A DNA stretch of 51,536 nt. Source: Balneolaceae bacterium UBA7797 (GTDB lineage: Bacteria; Bacteroidota; Rhodothermia; Balneolales; Balneolaceae). The notes under the pieces were generated by a model, which ran no database searches, was not told where the DNA came from, and was given only the letters and a program-made list of their open reading frames with translations. The stretch's first letter is position 1. The number at the start of each line of letters is the position of its first letter. Made by a program: the position numbers and the translations under genes. Shown piece by piece: positions 17,574 through 27,774 of this stretch. The DNA lies in NCBI GenBank assembly GCA_002480645.1, contig DLCN01000002.1:1-51536 (forward strand), in the 5' to 3' direction.

Positions 17574-19043
17574 ATGTCACTTACTCACAGAAGCAAAGCA
17601 CTAACTTTGCTGGTTATTGTTCTGGCGTTTTTTTCGGGCACATCTGAAGCGCAGAACCGTAATCTTGACCTTGTAGAAGATCTGACTCTTTCGCTTGATG
17701 AGGCCATTAACATTGCTATGGCCAATAATCCACAATTAAGAAGAGCGGTTTACTCGATAGATGATGCGGATGAACTGGTTAAGATCGCTTACAGCGAGAT
17801 CTACCCGGATATCTCAGCTTCCATGAATTATACCCGAAATGTTGAAATACCGGTAAACTTCATACCGGAAACCTTCTTTGACCCTCAAAATGGAGATCCA
17901 AATAAGCTGGTTCCGGTTGCATTTGGAACAGACAATAACTGGCAGGGCGGTTTTACGGTAAGTCAGACACTGTTCCGGGGAGAAACGATCATTGGTTTAA
18001 GTACCTCAACTATTTTCAAAAAAGTACAGGAAGAGGCGTACAGAGCTACCGCGCAGCAGGTCGTTACTCAAACCAGGGTTGCCTATTACAGCGTGTTGGT
18101 AGCGATGGAGCAGTTGCGACTTCAGGAGTCTCAGATCAGCAGGTTGGAACAGAACCTGAATGAAAACGAAAAAAGACAACAAGCCGGATTAGTAGACGAA
18201 TACGATGTATTACGTTTAAAAGTGCAATTAAGTAATCAAAAGCCACAGCTCGTTGATGCTCAATATGCTTTAGAAGAAGCCTATCGAAACCTGAAAGTGG
18301 TATTGGGTATATCTCTGGGTATTGAATTCGAGGTAGAAGGGCAACTCAATCAGTTCGATATACTTTCGCCGGATGCATCTGTAAAAGAGAATGAAAAGTT
18401 GAAGAAGATCGATCAGATCAACCCATTTAAATTTCAGAAATCATACGATGACATGTACGGACTGGAATTTGATCGGGGAGATATTCGTATTCTGGATGCA
18501 CAGCTCGATCTTAAAGACCGGGAGATCACAGCGGTAAAGAGTCGTTTTCTCCCAACCATCAGCGCCACCTATAATATGCAATGGACAGCCGCTGATGCAG
18601 GAACACCGGACTTTTTCCAGGATAAAGTTAGATTTCAAACACTCGGCTTGAATGTGAGCTTACCACTTTTTACCGGTTTTGAACGAATGGCCAATCTTCA
18701 GCGAACACTGATCTCTAAAAAGGATCTGGAAGAACAACGGAGAGCCACGGAGCTGAATGCACAAAACGAAGTGGTAACGGCAGGCGAAGACATCAACAGA
18801 ACATTCGAAACTGCTGATGCCCGTAAAATGGCACTTGAACAGGCCAGAGAAGGGTATGAACGTGCTAAAAAACGATTCGAAAATGGGCTGGGTTCACAAA
18901 TTGAAGTTACCGAGGCTGAAGTTCAGGTCCGGCAAGCAGAAGCAAACTACGCATTAATGGTTTACCAATACCTGGCAGCAAAAGCACAATATGATCTGGC
19001 TACCGGAAAAGTGCCCTATGTTGATGCTGAATTAATAAAATGA
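17574..19043 (+). CDS. TolC family outer membrane efflux protein
   Basis: The outer-membrane channel of the RND pump. A signal peptide (SKALTLLVIVLAFFSGTSEA) precedes 460 residues with the internal duplication of the OEP family: first repeat from LSLDEAINIAMANNPQLRRA, with long helices such as QLRLQESQISRLEQNLNENE and QQAGLVDEYDVLRLKVQLSN, second repeat with ARKMALEQAREGYERAKKRF and NGLGSQIEVTEAEVQVRQAE. Total 489 residues is typical. It is the first gene of the operon and overlaps the next frame by 4 bases if the upstream ATG of that gene is used. Confidence 0.93.
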   Translation: MSLTHRSKALTLLVIVLAFFSGTSEAQNRNLDLVEDLTLSLDEAINIAMANNPQLRRAVYSIDDADELVKIAYSEIYPDISASMNYTRNVEIPVNFIPETFFDPQNGDPNKLVPVAFGTDNNWQGGFTVSQTLFRGETIIGLSTSTIFKKVQEEAYRATAQQVVTQTRVAYYSVLVAMEQLRLQESQISRLEQNLNENEKRQQAGLVDEYDVLRLKVQLSNQKPQLVDAQYALEEAYRNLKVVLGISLGIEFEVEGQLNQFDILSPDASVKENEKLKKIDQINPFKFQKSYDDMYGLEFDRGDIRILDAQLDLKDREITAVKSRFLPTISATYNMQWTAADAGTPDFFQDKVRFQTLGLNVSLPLFTGFERMANLQRTLISKKDLEEQRRATELNAQNEVVTAGEDINRTFETADARKMALEQAREGYERAKKRFENGLGSQIEVTEAEVQVRQAEANYALMVYQYLAAKAQYDLATGKVPYVDAELIK

Positions 19044-19072
19044 TTTTAATACCAAAAAAGACTCCATCAAAA

Positions 19073-20155
19073 ATGAAAAATAAACTATTGATCACCGCTC
19101 TTCTCGCAGCTACAACTTTATGGGCTTGTTCGGGATCTGATTCTTCCCAAAGTGAAGGCGAAGAATTGGTTAAAAAAGTAAATGTGGTAACTCAAACACT
19201 CCGTCCTCAAAGCTTTTCAAGTTATGTACGGGTTGTAGGTACGGTAGAAACTTCTAACGATATCATGATCTCAGCCGAAGTAAGCGGTAAAGTGGTATCC
19301 TATCGTGTGGATGAGGGTGACTTTGTTAAAAAAGGTCAGACCATCCTGAAAATAGATGATGCTAAACTGAAGCAGGAAAAAGCTCGCCTTGAAGCTGTTA
19401 CTGCTCAGGCTAAGGAAAATTTTGAACGCCTGAAGAAGATCTATGAAGAAGATGGAATAGGATCAGAGATCGATTATCTGAATGCGAAATATTCGTACGA
19501 GCAGTCTAAATCAGCGCTGGAATCTATCAAAGTTGATCTGGCAAATACCAATGTAACAGCTCCTTTCAATGGTAAAGTGGAAAGTAAAGCAGTGAATGTA
19601 GGCGAGATGGTTGCTCCCGGAACACCGGTTGTTCGTTTGATCGGCTCCGATGATTATAAGATCACCTCCGGAGTACCGGCCCGGTATTCTGATGCTGTTA
19701 GCGTGGGTGATTCTGTGGATGTGTGGTTCGATACTCAGGTGAGCGATACGCTGAAAGGGACCATCAAGTTTGTGGGAACCAGTATTAATGCACAAAACAG
19801 AACCTTTGCGATAGAGGTTGATCTGCCGGGTGCGGCAAATAAATATAAGGTAGATATGATCGCGAATCTTCGTCTTCAAACCTATCAACGCAATGATGTA
19901 CTGGTAGTAAGCGAAGAATTTGTGTATTCGAAGGATCATGGCTATGTGGTATACCTTGCAGGTACAGATGAAGATGGCCATGAAGTAGCTGAAGAAGTGC
20001 CGGTTGTTCTGGGGCTGTCCTACAAGACAGAAGTAATTGTGGAAGAAGGTCTTTCTGCCGGTGATAAACTGATCACAATTGGTTCGGCCTTTCTGGATGA
20101 AGGAACCCGGATTGAAGTGAAAGATGAAAGCAGTTCAAATTTAGCCTCTAAATAA
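19073..20155 (+). CDS. Efflux RND transporter periplasmic adaptor subunit (lipoprotein)
   Basis: The membrane-fusion protein linking the RND permease to the outer-membrane channel. I chose ATG at 19073 (360 residues) because it starts a lipoprotein signal peptide, MKNKLLITALLAATTLWAC; the frame is open to an ATG at 19040 that overlaps the TolC stop, which is the alternative. The HlyD-type barrel-sandwich and hairpin follow: VVGTVETSNDIMISAEVSG, VVSYRVDEGDFVKKGQTILK, a short coiled hairpin around EKARLEAVTAQAKENFERL, then VTAPFNGKVESKAVNVGEMV. The pattern is typical of AcrA/MexA relatives. Confidence 0.92.
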   Translation: MKNKLLITALLAATTLWACSGSDSSQSEGEELVKKVNVVTQTLRPQSFSSYVRVVGTVETSNDIMISAEVSGKVVSYRVDEGDFVKKGQTILKIDDAKLKQEKARLEAVTAQAKENFERLKKIYEEDGIGSEIDYLNAKYSYEQSKSALESIKVDLANTNVTAPFNGKVESKAVNVGEMVAPGTPVVRLIGSDDYKITSGVPARYSDAVSVGDSVDVWFDTQVSDTLKGTIKFVGTSINAQNRTFAIEVDLPGAANKYKVDMIANLRLQTYQRNDVLVVSEEFVYSKDHGYVVYLAGTDEDGHEVAEEVPVVLGLSYKTEVIVEEGLSAGDKLITIGSAFLDEGTRIEVKDESSSNLASK

Positions 20156-20172
20156 TCTATCCGGATTTCAGC

Positions 20173-23100
20173 ATGAGTACTGAAGAAAATAACAATCAAC
20201 CAAAACAACCGGTGGAATCGATGCCGGATCCATCCAATCGTAAGGAATTCGGACTTTCAACTTTTTCTATTAATAACAGAATAAGTGTGATGGTTTTGGT
20301 GGTTCTGGTTACCATTATGGGACTGGTTTCCTATCTCACCATTCCAAAAGAGAGTTTTCCTAGTATTAACATCCCAAATATTTTTGTGGTCACCGTTTAT
20401 CCCGGAGTTTCGCCAGAGGATATGGAAAGTCTGGTAACCCGGAAACTGGAAGATGAGCTGGGAAATATCTCTGATGTAAAAACAATGACCTCTACCTCCT
20501 CAGAGGGATATTCCAGCGTGAATCTGGAATTTGAACCAAGTGTGGATATTGAAGACGCCTTACAAAAAGTGCGTGAAAAAGTAGATCTGGCGAAACCCGA
20601 ATTACCGGAAGATGCCGAAGAGCCTATGGTTCAGGAGATCAATCTGTCTGAATTCCCGATCATGAATGTAAACCTTTCAGGGAAGTACGATGAGTTGATC
20701 CTGAAGGATATTGCCGAAGATCTGCAGGATAAGATCGAAGCGCTGCCGTCGGTGCTTGGAGTGGATCTTACCGGTGGGTTGGAACGTGAAGTTCAGGTAG
20801 ATGTGGACCTTGCTAAGATGAAGTACTACAACATCACCTTTACCGATATTATCGGGGCGATCTCGCAAGAGAACGTAACCATCCCCGGGGGTGAATTTGC
20901 CGTTGGTACTAAAAATTTCTTGCTAAGGGTGCCGGGGCAATATACCGATACAGAGCCCATCGAAGACATCGTGATTAAAGGGGAGAACAGAAATCCGATC
21001 TATGTGCGCGATGTGGCCAACGTAGTGTTCGGGTTCAAAGAAAAAGAATCCTACTCGGTGTTGGGTGGCGCACCTGTGATCACACTCGGCGTGAAGAAAA
21101 GAACCGGAGAGAATATTCTGGAGACGTCTAATCAGGTGAAAGAGATCCTGGATAAAGAAATGAAGACGCTACCGCCTACCACCCGATATACGATCACCAA
21201 CGATCAGAGTGTGGAAGTGCTTTCGATGGTGAATAATCTGGAAAATAATATCATTTCAGGGCTGCTACTGGTAGTTGGTGTGCTCTTATTCTTTCTGGGA
21301 GTAAGAAACTCGTCGTTTGTCGGTATTTCCATTCCACTTTCCATGTTTCTTTCGTTCATTATTCTTGGTGCCGTTGGTATTACCATGAATATGATCGTGT
21401 TGTTCTCACTGATCCTTGCTTTGGGGATGCTGGTAGATAATGCCATTGTAGTGGTTGAGAATATTTACCGGTATCTGGAAGAAGGCTATGATAATTTTGA
21501 GGCCGCCAAAAAAGGAACCGGAGAGGTAGCTATTCCGATCATCGCCGGAACCACGACCACCATCGCGGCTTTTGCTCCGATGATCTTCTGGCCCGGTGTG
21601 GTAGGTCAGTTTATGGGCTATCTGCCAAAGACACTCATCATTACCCTTGCGAGTTCATTGTTCGTGGGATTAGTGATCAATCCGGTGATCTGTGCCCTCT
21701 TTATGACCATTGACGGGCAGGATGATAAACCAAAGCTTACCAAAAAGGGAAAGCAGATCATATATACTGGATTTGGGTTACTTCTAGTGGCATTTATTGC
21801 TACTAATCCGGTCAGCTGGGGAATGCTGCTGGTCTTGATCGCGCTCCTATGGGTTGCTAACAAATATTTTATGGTACCGGTTGGCAAATGGTGGCAAACC
21901 AAAGGTCTGATCAGCGTCATAAATTCCTATGAGAATTCATTAGTATGGGCTCTAAATCATAGGATTACAACCATTGTGATAGCTGTACTTGTACTGCTAT
22001 CCAGCTTTGTTGTGCTTAAAAAATTTAATCCCGGCACTGAATTCTTCCCGGAAAATATTCCGCCTCGTGATGTCTACATACAGGTAGAGGCTCCCATCGG
22101 CTCAGATGTGGAATTTACACGTTCTATCGTAGATAATGTGCGGAAGGAAGTACAGGCATTGCCAAATATTGTAGACGTAAAAAGCATTTTGGCTACCTCC
22201 GGAGCGGTTATTTCTGCCGATATGAGTGGTGGTGGAAATGTATCGAACAAAGGAACAGTTGCGCTGAACTTTGTTGATTTTCAGGAACGGGAAGGAGACG
22301 TGTTTGAGTCGATGGAATTTCTTCGCGATCACATGAATGAAGTGATAACCGGAGCAATTATCACTGTAGAAAAACCGGCAAACGGACCTCCAACCGGTAA
22401 GCCGATCAATCTTGAGATCTCCGGAGATAATATTCCGGAATTGGAGCGGATTTCAGAAGAGGTTCTGGATATTCTTGGAGCAGATTCAGTGTTTGCTAAA
22501 ATGGATGGACTCGATTCTGATGTTCCGGAAGCGAGACCGGAAGTACGGGTGGAGGTAGATCGCGAAAAAGCGGCTCTATATGACCTTAGCACAAACTCCA
22601 TTGGTATGACGATCAGGCAAGCCATTAATGGGGTGGAAGCATCTAAATTCAGAGATGGTAAAGATGAGTACGATATTATCGTTCGTTTAAATGACGAGTA
22701 TCGTGACGATATGAGTACCCTGGCCGACCTGACTATCTTTCACGAAGGGAAGCAGATCCCTCTTTCTGAGGTGGCCACCTGGGAAGTAAGTGACGGATTA
22801 GGCGGGATCAATCACAAAGATGCGGAACGTGTGATCACTGTAAGTGCAGATGTACGATCCGGATATCAGGCAAATGCGGTGTTAGCTGAAGTACAAGGCG
22901 TGTTAGGCGAGTATCTGAGTAATCTGCCAGCCGAATACACCTACAGCTGGACCGGGCAGCAACAGGAACAGGATGAATCTTTTGAGTTCCTCGGAATTGC
23001 TTTCCTGATCGCCATTTTCCTGATCGCATTTATCCTTGTATCGCAATTTAACTCAGTAGTTAAACCTCTTATCATTCTCAGTTCGGTGATCATGTCGATG

Positions 23101-23589
23101 GCGGGTGTTTTCTACGGGCTGGTAACATTCCAGATGGCATTCGGATTGATGGCGTTTCTTGGCATCATTTCGCTAGCCGGAATTGTAGTAAATAACGCCA
23201 TTGTGTTGATCGATTATGTAGATATTCTAAGAGAACGAGATGGTTATACGATGCGTGAAGCGTTGATCCAGGCAGGTAAAGTAAGATTCAGACCGGTTAT
23301 TCTTACCGCTGTAACCACCGCGCTTGGTCTGGTACCGCTGGCCACCGGGTTCAATTTCGATTTCATTGTATTGGTTTCTCACCCCGTTGAGTTTTTTACA
23401 CATTTAGGTTCTTACGTGTACCTGGGTGGCGAACAGGCAGCGTGGTGGGGCCCTATGGCGATCAGTGTGATCGTTGGTCTTACTTTTGCCACGGCACTAA
23501 CATTAATTCTGGTGCCGGTACTTTACAGTATAATAGAACGGGCTAAAATTGCGTTGTCCAGAATAATGTATGGCGAGGAGGCATCCTGA
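20173..23589 (+). CDS. Efflux RND transporter permease subunit (AcrB/HAE-like)
   Basis: The proton-driven inner-membrane pump of the tripartite system. The 1138 residues include twelve transmembrane helices in two halves, each followed by a large periplasmic loop; helix 1 is ISVMVLVVLVTIMGLVSYLT. The TM4 motif GMLVDNAIVVVENIYRYLEE carries the conserved proton-relay aspartate. GTTTTIAAFAPMIFWPGVVG and, in the second half, GIVVNNAIVLIDYVDILRER are further signatures. About 60 hydrophilic residues between TM6 and TM7 are longer than in AcrB. Substrate class cannot be read from sequence; the divergent EamA permease and TetR suggest response to a toxic small molecule. Confidence 0.95.
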   Translation: MSTEENNNQPKQPVESMPDPSNRKEFGLSTFSINNRISVMVLVVLVTIMGLVSYLTIPKESFPSINIPNIFVVTVYPGVSPEDMESLVTRKLEDELGNISDVKTMTSTSSEGYSSVNLEFEPSVDIEDALQKVREKVDLAKPELPEDAEEPMVQEINLSEFPIMNVNLSGKYDELILKDIAEDLQDKIEALPSVLGVDLTGGLEREVQVDVDLAKMKYYNITFTDIIGAISQENVTIPGGEFAVGTKNFLLRVPGQYTDTEPIEDIVIKGENRNPIYVRDVANVVFGFKEKESYSVLGGAPVITLGVKKRTGENILETSNQVKEILDKEMKTLPPTTRYTITNDQSVEVLSMVNNLENNIISGLLLVVGVLLFFLGVRNSSFVGISIPLSMFLSFIILGAVGITMNMIVLFSLILALGMLVDNAIVVVENIYRYLEEGYDNFEAAKKGTGEVAIPIIAGTTTTIAAFAPMIFWPGVVGQFMGYLPKTLIITLASSLFVGLVINPVICALFMTIDGQDDKPKLTKKGKQIIYTGFGLLLVAFIATNPVSWGMLLVLIALLWVANKYFMVPVGKWWQTKGLISVINSYENSLVWALNHRITTIVIAVLVLLSSFVVLKKFNPGTEFFPENIPPRDVYIQVEAPIGSDVEFTRSIVDNVRKEVQALPNIVDVKSILATSGAVISADMSGGGNVSNKGTVALNFVDFQEREGDVFESMEFLRDHMNEVITGAIITVEKPANGPPTGKPINLEISGDNIPELERISEEVLDILGADSVFAKMDGLDSDVPEARPEVRVEVDREKAALYDLSTNSIGMTIRQAINGVEASKFRDGKDEYDIIVRLNDEYRDDMSTLADLTIFHEGKQIPLSEVATWEVSDGLGGINHKDAERVITVSADVRSGYQANAVLAEVQGVLGEYLSNLPAEYTYSWTGQQQEQDESFEFLGIAFLIAIFLIAFILVSQFNSVVKPLIILSSVIMSMAGVFYGLVTFQMAFGLMAFLGIISLAGIVVNNAIVLIDYVDILRERDGYTMREALIQAGKVRFRPVILTAVTTALGLVPLATGFNFDFIVLVSHPVEFFTHLGSYVYLGGEQAAWWGPMAISVIVGLTFATALTLILVPVLYSIIERAKIALSRIMYGEEAS

Positions 23590-23707
23590 AGACCAAAACC
23601 GGAGTGGAACTAAATACTGTTTTGGTTGGTATACATTAACATAACACCTTAGATATGTAGTCTGTTCATCAAGAGAAGGAAGTTTAGACTTCAAAATAGA
23701 CTACCCA

Positions 23708-23737
23708 CCCCATGCATAGTTTTGCATGGGGTTTTTT
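23708..23737 (+). terminator. Rho-independent terminator of the efflux operon
   Basis: CCCCATGCA (23708-23716), a six-base loop and TGCATGGGG (23723-23731) make a perfect nine-pair stem followed by TTTTTT (23732-23737). It lies 119 bases after the RND permease. Confidence 0.88.
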
Positions 23738-23790
23738 ATTGCCCAAATATATTCAGGATCGAACTATCCACTATTTATTTTCTAAACTGC

Positions 23791-23798
23791 TATCTTTG
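23791..23798 (+). promoter_or_regulatory. Bacteroidota-type -7 box upstream of the DUF4293 gene
   Basis: TATCTTTG is an exact TANNTTTG match, 33 bases before the start codon at 23831. A -33 TTTG is not evident (AT-rich TTTATTTTC lies in that area). Confidence 0.48.
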
Positions 23799-23830
23799 GC
23801 AAAATTATCAACCACGAAATTTTTCTTTCT

Positions 23831-24238
23831 GTGATACAAAGAATACAAACTGTTTTTTTGGCACTGGCCTTTTTGTTAAATCTTGGAGTGTTCTTTACTC
23901 CTGTCTATTCGCGTGCGATCGAAGATCCGCAATTATGGATCGGGTATGGTCTGGCTACGGCACTTACATTATCCGGGTTGATCTCGTTAGTGAGTATCTT
24001 TTTATATGGGAATAGAAAACGACAGATCAGTGTGGTAAAAATTGGCGCTTTATTTCAGGTGATCGGATTTGGTTTTTGTACCGGAGTGATCTTTTCGCTT
24101 GGCGGGATCGGAACGTATTTATTTGATGAAGCCCTTGGGACCGGATTGGTTGTTCTTGTATTGATCCTTCAGATCCTGGCTATGCGATCGATAAGTAAAG
24201 ATGAAAAACTGGTTCGGTCGATGGATCGAATTCGTTGA
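23831..24238 (+). CDS. DUF4293 family membrane protein
   Basis: A 135-residue four-helix membrane protein of unknown function. The N-terminus MIQRIQTVFLALAFLLNLGV is characteristic of DUF4293, a family largely confined to Bacteroidota relatives. Hydrophobic segments lie at about residues 7-25, 40-60, 70-92 and 98-116; the C-terminus is charged (SISKDEKLVRSMDRIR). The start codon is GTG. It overlaps or abuts the next permease gene (TGATG), so the two are probably translationally coupled. Confidence 0.75.
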   Translation: MIQRIQTVFLALAFLLNLGVFFTPVYSRAIEDPQLWIGYGLATALTLSGLISLVSIFLYGNRKRQISVVKIGALFQVIGFGFCTGVIFSLGGIGTYLFDEALGTGLVVLVLILQILAMRSISKDEKLVRSMDRIR

Positions 24239-25149
24239 TGAATAATTCGGCTAACGGAGATTTTTCCAGGCTTCGTGTATTCGGGGCCCTTGCTTTTGGA
24301 TTATCAGCCATTGGGTTTTCTCCGATTCTGGTTAAAGCAGTCAACCACGAATCTGCCTTTTTGGTGGCTGCAGTGCGAACGTCACTGGCTTTTTTGTTCC
24401 TGGTTCCGGTGTATCTGTTTTCCGGAAAACGAAAGACAGAGCGTGTTGTAAGTAAGAGAGAACATCTTTGGGTAGTAATATCGGGCACTTTACTGGGGCT
24501 TCATCTGATCACATGGGTTGCTTCCATCTATTACACATCCATTGCTTCAGCTTCTATTCTTGTAACTACGCACCCTATTATACTCATCGTGTTTGAGCGC
24601 TTTGTGTATAAATATCGATTTAAGGCCACGGTCTGGATCGGTGTATTGGTGGCCTTTCTGGGTTCTGTAGTATTGGGGTATTCCGATTCGGAGGTGATTT
24701 CGAGACACACAAATCCAATACTGGGGAATAGCCTGGCCATATTAGCAGCGGCCATTTTTGCGGTCTATTTTTTGATCGGGAATAGAGTGCGCCAAAAGAG
24801 GGAATGGTTAGAGTATGTGTTTCCGGTGTATGGATATGCCGCGATTACTGCAGTACTCGCATTATTCATAGTACATGGCTTTTCTTTTGAATTGAACGGA
24901 CTCCTTCTTTTGGTTGGGGCGGGGTTAGCACTGGGTCCGCAAATTGCCGGGCACGGATCGCTGAACTATGCGGTCAAATATGTCTCACCAACTTTATTAG
25001 CAACGCTCATCTTGCTGGAACCGGCAATATCTACCTTAATGGCTTTTTTGATCTATGATGAAGTTCCCCCATTCATGTCGTTTATGGGGATGGGCATCAT
25101 TCTCGCAGGGATCGTATTAACCTGGGCCCGAAGAACCAAAAGTTCTTAA
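24238..25149 (+). CDS. DMT superfamily (EamA) permease
   Basis: A second ten-helix drug/metabolite transporter with two EamA domains; helix 1 is ALAFGLSAIGFSPILVKAV and the second repeat starts near SLAILAAAIFAVYFLIGNRV. ATG at 24238 (303 residues) shares bases with the stop of the DUF4293 gene; a TTG one codon earlier is the only alternative. It resembles the permease at 15796 only at family level. The end overlaps by 4 bases the stop of the convergent TonB receptor gene. Substrate unknown. Confidence 0.87.
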   Translation: MNNSANGDFSRLRVFGALAFGLSAIGFSPILVKAVNHESAFLVAAVRTSLAFLFLVPVYLFSGKRKTERVVSKREHLWVVISGTLLGLHLITWVASIYYTSIASASILVTTHPIILIVFERFVYKYRFKATVWIGVLVAFLGSVVLGYSDSEVISRHTNPILGNSLAILAAAIFAVYFLIGNRVRQKREWLEYVFPVYGYAAITAVLALFIVHGFSFELNGLLLLVGAGLALGPQIAGHGSLNYAVKYVSPTLLATLILLEPAISTLMAFLIYDEVPPFMSFMGMGIILAGIVLTWARRTKSS

Positions 25150-27617
25150 ATATTAGTTCTCAGTGAAATAAAGAAATTTCTGCCGGCCCCGGAGATTCCG
25201 GAGCTGTAAGGTCGGTATCGCACATCGGTAATGTTCTCAAGACCGGCACTCACAGAAAATTGATCATTAAGCTCATAAAAAGCTTTCAGATTCAAAGTGG
25301 CCCATCCGGGTGCGTAATTATTTCCATTTTCATCTTTTGCATAGATCTCGTCCTTACCTTGTTCCGAAACAGCCAGATCATTAAAGGAGCGCTCTCCCTG
25401 GAAATCGACATAAAGAAGTAATTGAAGGTCATCATCCTGAAAACCAATACGCGAAGAACCAAAAAATGGAGCGGCGTGCCGGGAAGCACTTTTCGAGCCA
25501 TCATCTAATTCTTCCTCACCTTTTTGGACATTCAGATCGGTAGAAAAGCTGAAATTCTTTGAAAGTTGCATGTTCACACTGGCCTGAAACCCATACACAG
25601 TGGCCGTTGCTGCATTTTGAATAGCCTGAACCCGACTTAATACGCCATCATACATGATCTCAGTCTGGCCATTCAAGCTATAGTCCCGCCTTACGAGAGC
25701 ATTATCCAATATGGTATAATACCCGGTGATCTCAGTTTTCAATAACTCGCCAAATAATTTGGCAACACCTAGTTCAATATTGTATGCGTATTCAGCTTTC
25801 AGGTCAGGATTAGGGATCACAACGGCGCCGGGTTCAGAATCGAAGACTTTTCCTATATCATCCACATTGGGAGCCCGGAAGGCCGTACCAACAGAGGAAT
25901 GAATGAGTACTGATTTTTCGGGACGAAAAACGGCTCCCAGATTTGCTGTTACCGCACCTTTGTTGGTGTTGGCCGTGGTGAAAGGAAAGGGATAAAAGGT
26001 GGTATCAAACTCAGCGTCAATCAAAAACTGATTATAACGCAATCCGGCTTGTGCGGTGATCTTATCGGTTACTTTATATTCATCGTTGATATAAAAAGCG
26101 ATGGACTGCCAGACAGCCTGTGGGTAGCGGGAGGGGCCTTCAGCAGAGGTGCCTGCTTCAATATTCTTGTCGATACCGGTAGAGGTTACATCATCAAGAA
26201 TGTATTCAAAGCCATAAAACAACGTATTCTTGTCACCGGTTTGTTTAGTGAGATCCAGATTTAAGGAATAGGCATTAACTTTTTCGGTTCTGATACTTCT
26301 GGTATCACTGTTGAGCGAACGGTCGATCCTGCTCTCATCAAAATTCTGGATAGCAAGGCGAATGGTGATCTGATCAGATATTAAGGTCCGATTAGCATTG
26401 GTTATACTGAGATTGTTCATGATCCACCGCTGCGGACCATATTTCCACTCAGCATAGCGAGCTGTTCCATTGCGAACACGATTATGGCGATCGTACCGAC
26501 CGTAATCACTGGTTTCTGAATAATGAAATCCATAGTTGAGATCCCAATCATCGCCGGGCTTGTATCTGAATTTCTGCATCAGGTTGATCTGCGAATAGGC
26601 GGTGGGAATTTGCAGCAGCTCATCGTTTTGCGTGATCACTTTATCTACGCCATCCTGTCGCTGTACATAATAATCCTTAATGTATTCATCCGGTCCATGA
26701 GCCCCCTGCCTCAGGTCATCAAAATTCCAGGAAGAAAAACTGGTTACCATTGAGAATTTTTTCCACCCTAGATTAATATCAAAATGTCCGGTTCGTTCAC
26801 GGTTTGCGGATGAAAATCTGCCCACTACTTTGCCTGATACGAAGACATCGTCGGTTAAAGAAAAAGTTGGTGAAATAGTTTGGAAACTCATCACTCCGCC
26901 AATGGCATCACTACCGTAGATCACTGAACCCGGGCCAAATGCGATCTCCGTTTTTTCAACGCTGAATGGGTCGATATTGATCACATTCTGAATGTTGCCG
27001 GCCCGAAAAATAGCCGTGTTCATCCTAACGCCATCAACGGTGTAAAGAAGTCGGTTTGTGGCAAAGCCCCGGATCATGGGACTACCGCCGCCTTGCTGAC
27101 TTTTCTGAATAAAAACCTGACCGGATGTACCTAAAAGGTCCGCCGACGTCTGCGGGCTGTAAAAAGAGATACGCGGCGAAGTGATGGATTTGATCTTTGT
27201 GGGAACATCTCCTGAGCGTTGCCACCATCGGGTAGCCGAAACCACAATTTCATCCATGTTGAGATCAGTACGCGCAAGATATACGATAAACCCGGAAGTT
27301 TTCATGGCCTCAAAGCTGGTATTTAAAGTGGTGTAACCCAGCGACCGGATCTCAATATTCTTAAGGTCTTTAAATGCCGTTATATCAGCTTTTCCTTTTG
27401 AATTTGTGATGGCATGGATGTTGCTTTCATCCTGAAAGATGGTAACAAGTTCGATCGGATCTTTAGTGTCCTCATCCAGCACCGTCAGAGTTTGTGCCCG
27501 GGATGGAAAAGACACAACAAGTGCAATAACCCCGATAAGCAATACAGATTTAACCAAAACAAGCTTTCTGCTGATAATTGAGAGGTTAAAAGGATCTTTG
27601 AGATGCCGGTTGAGCAT
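25146..27617 (-). CDS. TonB-dependent receptor, haem/haemoglobin receptor-like
   Basis: An outer-membrane active transporter. After an N-terminal signal (LVLVKSVLLIGVIALVVSFP to SRAQ) there is a carboxypeptidase-regulatory-like domain (about residues 43-115), a plug domain with DEIVVSATRWWQR, SPMIRGFATNRLLYTVDGVR and GPGSVIYGSDAIGGVMSF, then a 22-strand-type beta barrel ending GAGRNFFISLRTNI. The plug motifs resemble the haemoglobin/transferrin/lactoferrin receptor group (HmuR-like), but no haem lyase, HmuY or ferric transport gene is adjacent, so the ligand is open. It is a lone gene on the minus strand, divergent from the MltF-like gene. Confidence 0.9.
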   Translation of the reverse strand: MLNRHLKDPFNLSIISRKLVLVKSVLLIGVIALVVSFPSRAQTLTVLDEDTKDPIELVTIFQDESNIHAITNSKGKADITAFKDLKNIEIRSLGYTTLNTSFEAMKTSGFIVYLARTDLNMDEIVVSATRWWQRSGDVPTKIKSITSPRISFYSPQTSADLLGTSGQVFIQKSQQGGGSPMIRGFATNRLLYTVDGVRMNTAIFRAGNIQNVINIDPFSVEKTEIAFGPGSVIYGSDAIGGVMSFQTISPTFSLTDDVFVSGKVVGRFSSANRERTGHFDINLGWKKFSMVTSFSSWNFDDLRQGAHGPDEYIKDYYVQRQDGVDKVITQNDELLQIPTAYSQINLMQKFRYKPGDDWDLNYGFHYSETSDYGRYDRHNRVRNGTARYAEWKYGPQRWIMNNLSITNANRTLISDQITIRLAIQNFDESRIDRSLNSDTRSIRTEKVNAYSLNLDLTKQTGDKNTLFYGFEYILDDVTSTGIDKNIEAGTSAEGPSRYPQAVWQSIAFYINDEYKVTDKITAQAGLRYNQFLIDAEFDTTFYPFPFTTANTNKGAVTANLGAVFRPEKSVLIHSSVGTAFRAPNVDDIGKVFDSEPGAVVIPNPDLKAEYAYNIELGVAKLFGELLKTEITGYYTILDNALVRRDYSLNGQTEIMYDGVLSRVQAIQNAATATVYGFQASVNMQLSKNFSFSTDLNVQKGEEELDDGSKSASRHAAPFFGSSRIGFQDDDLQLLLYVDFQGERSFNDLAVSEQGKDEIYAKDENGNNYAPGWATLNLKAFYELNDQFSVSAGLENITDVRYRPYSSGISGAGRNFFISLRTNI

Positions 27618-27774
27618 ATAGAATATTATGATTTGGCTGAAAACTGGAATGAAAGCGTATTAATTGTTATTAATGAATAAGATAAAACCCAAAAATAACT
27701 TTTACCTTGTTAAGGCGTATCCGCTTATTTGATGAATGTATTACTGGGTATAAGATTCAGGGTTTCGAATATGC

